A stretch of 64,000 nt of DNA from the NCBI RefSeq assembly GCF_037042905.1, contig NC_087252.1, forward strand, positions 35,368,965-35,432,964, read 5' to 3'. How positions within the stretch are numbered: the first letter of the stretch is position 1; the number at the start of each line of letters is the position of its first letter. Of this stretch, positions 61,555 to 64,000 are shown piece by piece. Position numbers and translations under genes: made by a program. The notes under the pieces were generated by a model, which was not told the origin of the DNA, made no database searches, and saw only the letters and a list, made by a program, of their open reading frames with translations. The DNA is from Lytechinus pictus. Taxonomy: Eukaryota > Echinodermata > Echinoidea > Temnopleuroida > Toxopneustidae.

Positions 61555-61780
61555 TTTTACACATCAAAATTTGAGGGCAGCTTTAAAAAAAGGCTGTATT
61601 TTACAAATATAGCAATGGTGACCATCTCACATTGTCCGAAAACAGTCTCCTGATACCTGTAATGAACTCTTTTGAGACAAAAGAAAGTTGCTACCCATGT
61701 TATAACTCTAAAATCTCGCTTATTCTGAGCTGTTATCAAAATATTTTTTGAAAATACAAGGACTTATCAGCCAAGCAGCG
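61555..61780. mobile_element. uninterrupted relative of the repeat at 43755-44405
   Basis: Shares 'ttgagggcagctttaaa', 'aaagttgctacccatgttat' and 'ttattctgagctgt' with it and provides its pre-insertion sequence at about 61625-61660. Confidence 0.7.
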
Positions 61781-61979
61781 ATGTATATGAACACAAAAAA
61801 TTAGCATGTCATCTTCGGTAGATATGAAGTTCTTTTGGCCAATCAAATTAAAAAACAACGGCCATGCCCCCACCACACCCACAACAGCCTCAACATCGCA
61901 AAAGATATATACATCAGTCTAATCTTGGGCTTAATAAGCATTCTCATTTTGCAATATATTATGTGATCTTTTATTTTCT

Positions 61980-62190
61980 TGTTATTCTTCTTTAACTTTC
62001 TTTTTTTTCATTTCTTCTTCTCCATCTTCTTTTTCTTCTTCTTCTCCTTCTTTTCTTCTTCTCCTCCTCCTTCTTCTCACCTTCTCCTTATTTTTCTTCT
62101 TCTTCTTCTTTTCTTCTTCTTTTTCTTCTTCTATTTTTTCTTCTTCTTTTTCTTATTCTTCTTCCTCCTCCTCCTCCTCTTCTTCATTTT
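61980..62190 (+). repeat. (TTC)n / TCC pyrimidine tract
   Basis: About 200 bp of TTCTTC/CTCCTC; the Phe-rich frame over it is an artefact. Confidence 0.93.
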
Positions 62191-62199
62191 TGTATTCTT

Positions 62200-63264
62200 T
62201 GTTTTCATTATAAATGTGTTTTACATTACTCTTTTATCGTAAATAATATGTATGGTTTAATATGCAGTAGTATGTTATTTATTGCATTCAGTCTGTGATA
62301 TATGTGTACTTTTTAATACCGGTATGTAAAAAATTCCACTGTTTTGAGACTGTACATTTTTAATATATTGTATATCCATGTGCAATTCAGTCTTCGTAAC
62401 TGCGATGCATGACATAATGAATACCATACCAAATACCATACCATACCAAATACAATACGACATAGAGAATATATGTCCTTGTGCAGACAAAGGCTGTGAT
62501 ACACTGAAGAAAACTATCATGGTTGTTTTACCATTTATTTCAAATGCCATGTGGATTGTAATTTGCTGCCGAGGCCCGCAACCTTGGTATTTATTCATCA
62601 TAGACAAAATTATCAACACTTTGTACATATTAAGTTTTTTTATGAGAGCCAAACTGAGAGGGAAAAAAAGGCCAGAGGTTTTTATCAATATTGTTTGGAT
62701 CTTAATGAATAATGGAATACCATGCTCTCATAATGCATTCAAAATATGACCCCCCCAAAAAAAAAAAAAAAAAAAAATTATCAAAGAATGATAACAGATT
62801 TAAAAAATATCAAAAACATTTTATAGGGCCTAAACCACTCAAAAACTGTCTAAGCATTGAAGAAATAATGGGTATTAAAAGGAAATTTTTGGCCCAAAAT
62901 AGACAGAAATTAAAAAAAAAGGATCATGCGATGCTAACTAACATGAATATCATGTCCATAATAAAAATGTTTATATCAATATCAAATTATATAAAGATGA
63001 TTCCATGAGGCAAGAGGCTTGTCCATATGACTTACCTTATTAAATTCCAAACCATGTTAAAAATTGAAAGGGATCCTGCCGATATGAATTTATTCAATTG
63101 AATTTCCATCCATCCATGAACTTGCTATGCAATACGATCTGTCAGATTATACGCTCATACCAAATCTTGTCTGCCATCTGTCATGGTTTATTCATAATCT
63201 TAACCACAAATCTTTCTCAAGATTTACTACTTGGGGATCATCTTAAGGTACATTAGGTACGTAG
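62200..63264. other. no recognised gene
   Basis: AT-rich with an A tract at 62757-62776. Overlapping frames on both strands at 62275-62749 have no family signature. Confidence 0.5.
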
Positions 63265-63493
63265 AGGTGTTGTGGCTCAGTGGATAAGTCTCCAGACATT
63301 GAACCACAAGGTCCAGCGTTCAAATCCCACCGCAACACTCGTGTCCTTTGGCAAGGCATATATCTACATTTGCCACTCTCCACCCAGGTGTAGTAAATGG
63401 GTAGCCAGTAGGAAGGAATTCCTAGAATGCTCAGGTGTCTGATCAGGATAGCCATGCTAAAGGTTGGGTAATACTAGTATGCAGCGCTTAGAA
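63265..63493 (+). mobile_element. tRNA-derived SINE
   Basis: A box TGGCTCAGTGGA (63273-63284) and B box GCGTTCAAATCCC (63316-63328), then 'ccacccaggtgtagtaaatg' and 'gggtagccagtaggaaggaa' as in other SINE bodies here; ends 'gcagcgcttagaaacatag'. Confidence 0.88.
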
Positions 63494-63496
63494 ACA

Positions 63497-63702
63497 TAGG
63501 GGAGATCGGGGTTAGTTGGAATGCGGGGTAAGTTGAAACATGTATGGTAATTTTCTTTAACGCCTGTAAAATAAATTTATGCAATACTGCCCTCAATTTA
63601 TTGCTATTAATATATTGAGAGCAAGCAGTATTGCATGAATTTATTTTACAGGCGTTAAAGAAAATTACAATGTTTCAACTTAACTAACCCCGATCTCCCC
63701 TA
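63497..63702. mobile_element. 206-bp fold-back MITE, TA-flanked
   Basis: TAGGGGAGATCGGGGTTAGT is mirrored by ACTAACCCCGATCTCCCCTA, and 'ttttctttaacgcctgtaaa' by its inverse, with a short loop near 63605. It inserted directly next to the SINE end. Confidence 0.9.
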
Positions 63703-64000
63703 CATTTGAATTAAGTGCTGTATACATTTTTTTATATTTTCATTACATTATTATTACATTTTACCGGGGCAATGTACTGTAGGCCTACAAAATTGTTCCT
63801 TAATTTAATGTGCAAAACTACAATATTATTTTCTAATAGAAAGATAGCAAAAGGACTTGAGAAATTGAACAAAATATCATTACCACTTTTATCATCATAC
63901 TAGTGCTATCTTCCCATCTCAGGGGTAGGTTTCATAACATACAATTATGCTAACTTTACCATGGAAACAGAGTTCAAGAGCCAATCAAATTTGAGGTTGG

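Noticed and set aside
63010..63120. Minus-strand exon candidate with donor 'aataag/gtaagt' as the LIPE first exon
   Set aside because: The open frame reads MEIQLNKF..., which does not resemble the HSL N-terminus, and no acceptor or following exon is visible.

Overview
This is a eukaryotic nuclear window: two intron-rich protein-coding genes with GT-AG introns sit in a background dominated by transposable elements and simple repeats. The protein sequences, the 'cttacaaagagttgcgatt' palindromic repeats and the tRNA-derived SINEs fit a marine invertebrate deuterostome, most likely a sea urchin. That assignment is inference; no database was searched.

Left part, plus strand: positions 5890-13574 hold nine exons of PSMC4, the 26S proteasome ATPase Rpt3/6B. 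They are complete from near the N-terminus to the stop codon (404 codons); only a short first coding exon (about a dozen residues) was not located. A candidate promoter with an exact NRF-1 palindrome and a CRE lies at 1461-1570. A 2.34-kb transposon-like element (2960-5296), with 18-bp terminal inverted repeats and nine direct copies of a 15-bp motif, lies between that promoter and the first recognised exon.

Middle, 13575-29888: no gene was recognised. The stretch is packed with MITEs, tRNA-derived SINEs, CT-rich tracts and two unrelated tandem-repeat families that carry nuclear-receptor-type half-site arrays (AGGTCAAAGGTCA and TCAAGGTCA).

Right part, minus strand: 29889-53959 holds the last five exons of LIPE, hormone-sensitive lipase (554 residues). 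They carry the HGGG oxyanion motif, the GDSSGG nucleophile, the catalytic Asp and His, and a long acidic regulatory insert. The N-terminal exons are not in the window and probably lie beyond 64000. The two genes converge tail to tail. Their human orthologues both map to 19q13.2, so this may be old linkage.

The most striking unannotated content is the mobile DNA. At least five unrelated families are flanked by TTAA and end in inverted repeats (piggyBac-like non-autonomous elements). One insertion can be checked against uninterrupted sister repeats in the same window, and two further cases are nested. An hAT-like element carries an iterated CTTGCCC motif, and another element has a perfect 8-bp target duplication. 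Long ATC/GAT microsatellites fill introns of both genes and create spurious poly-Met, poly-Asp and poly-His reading frames.
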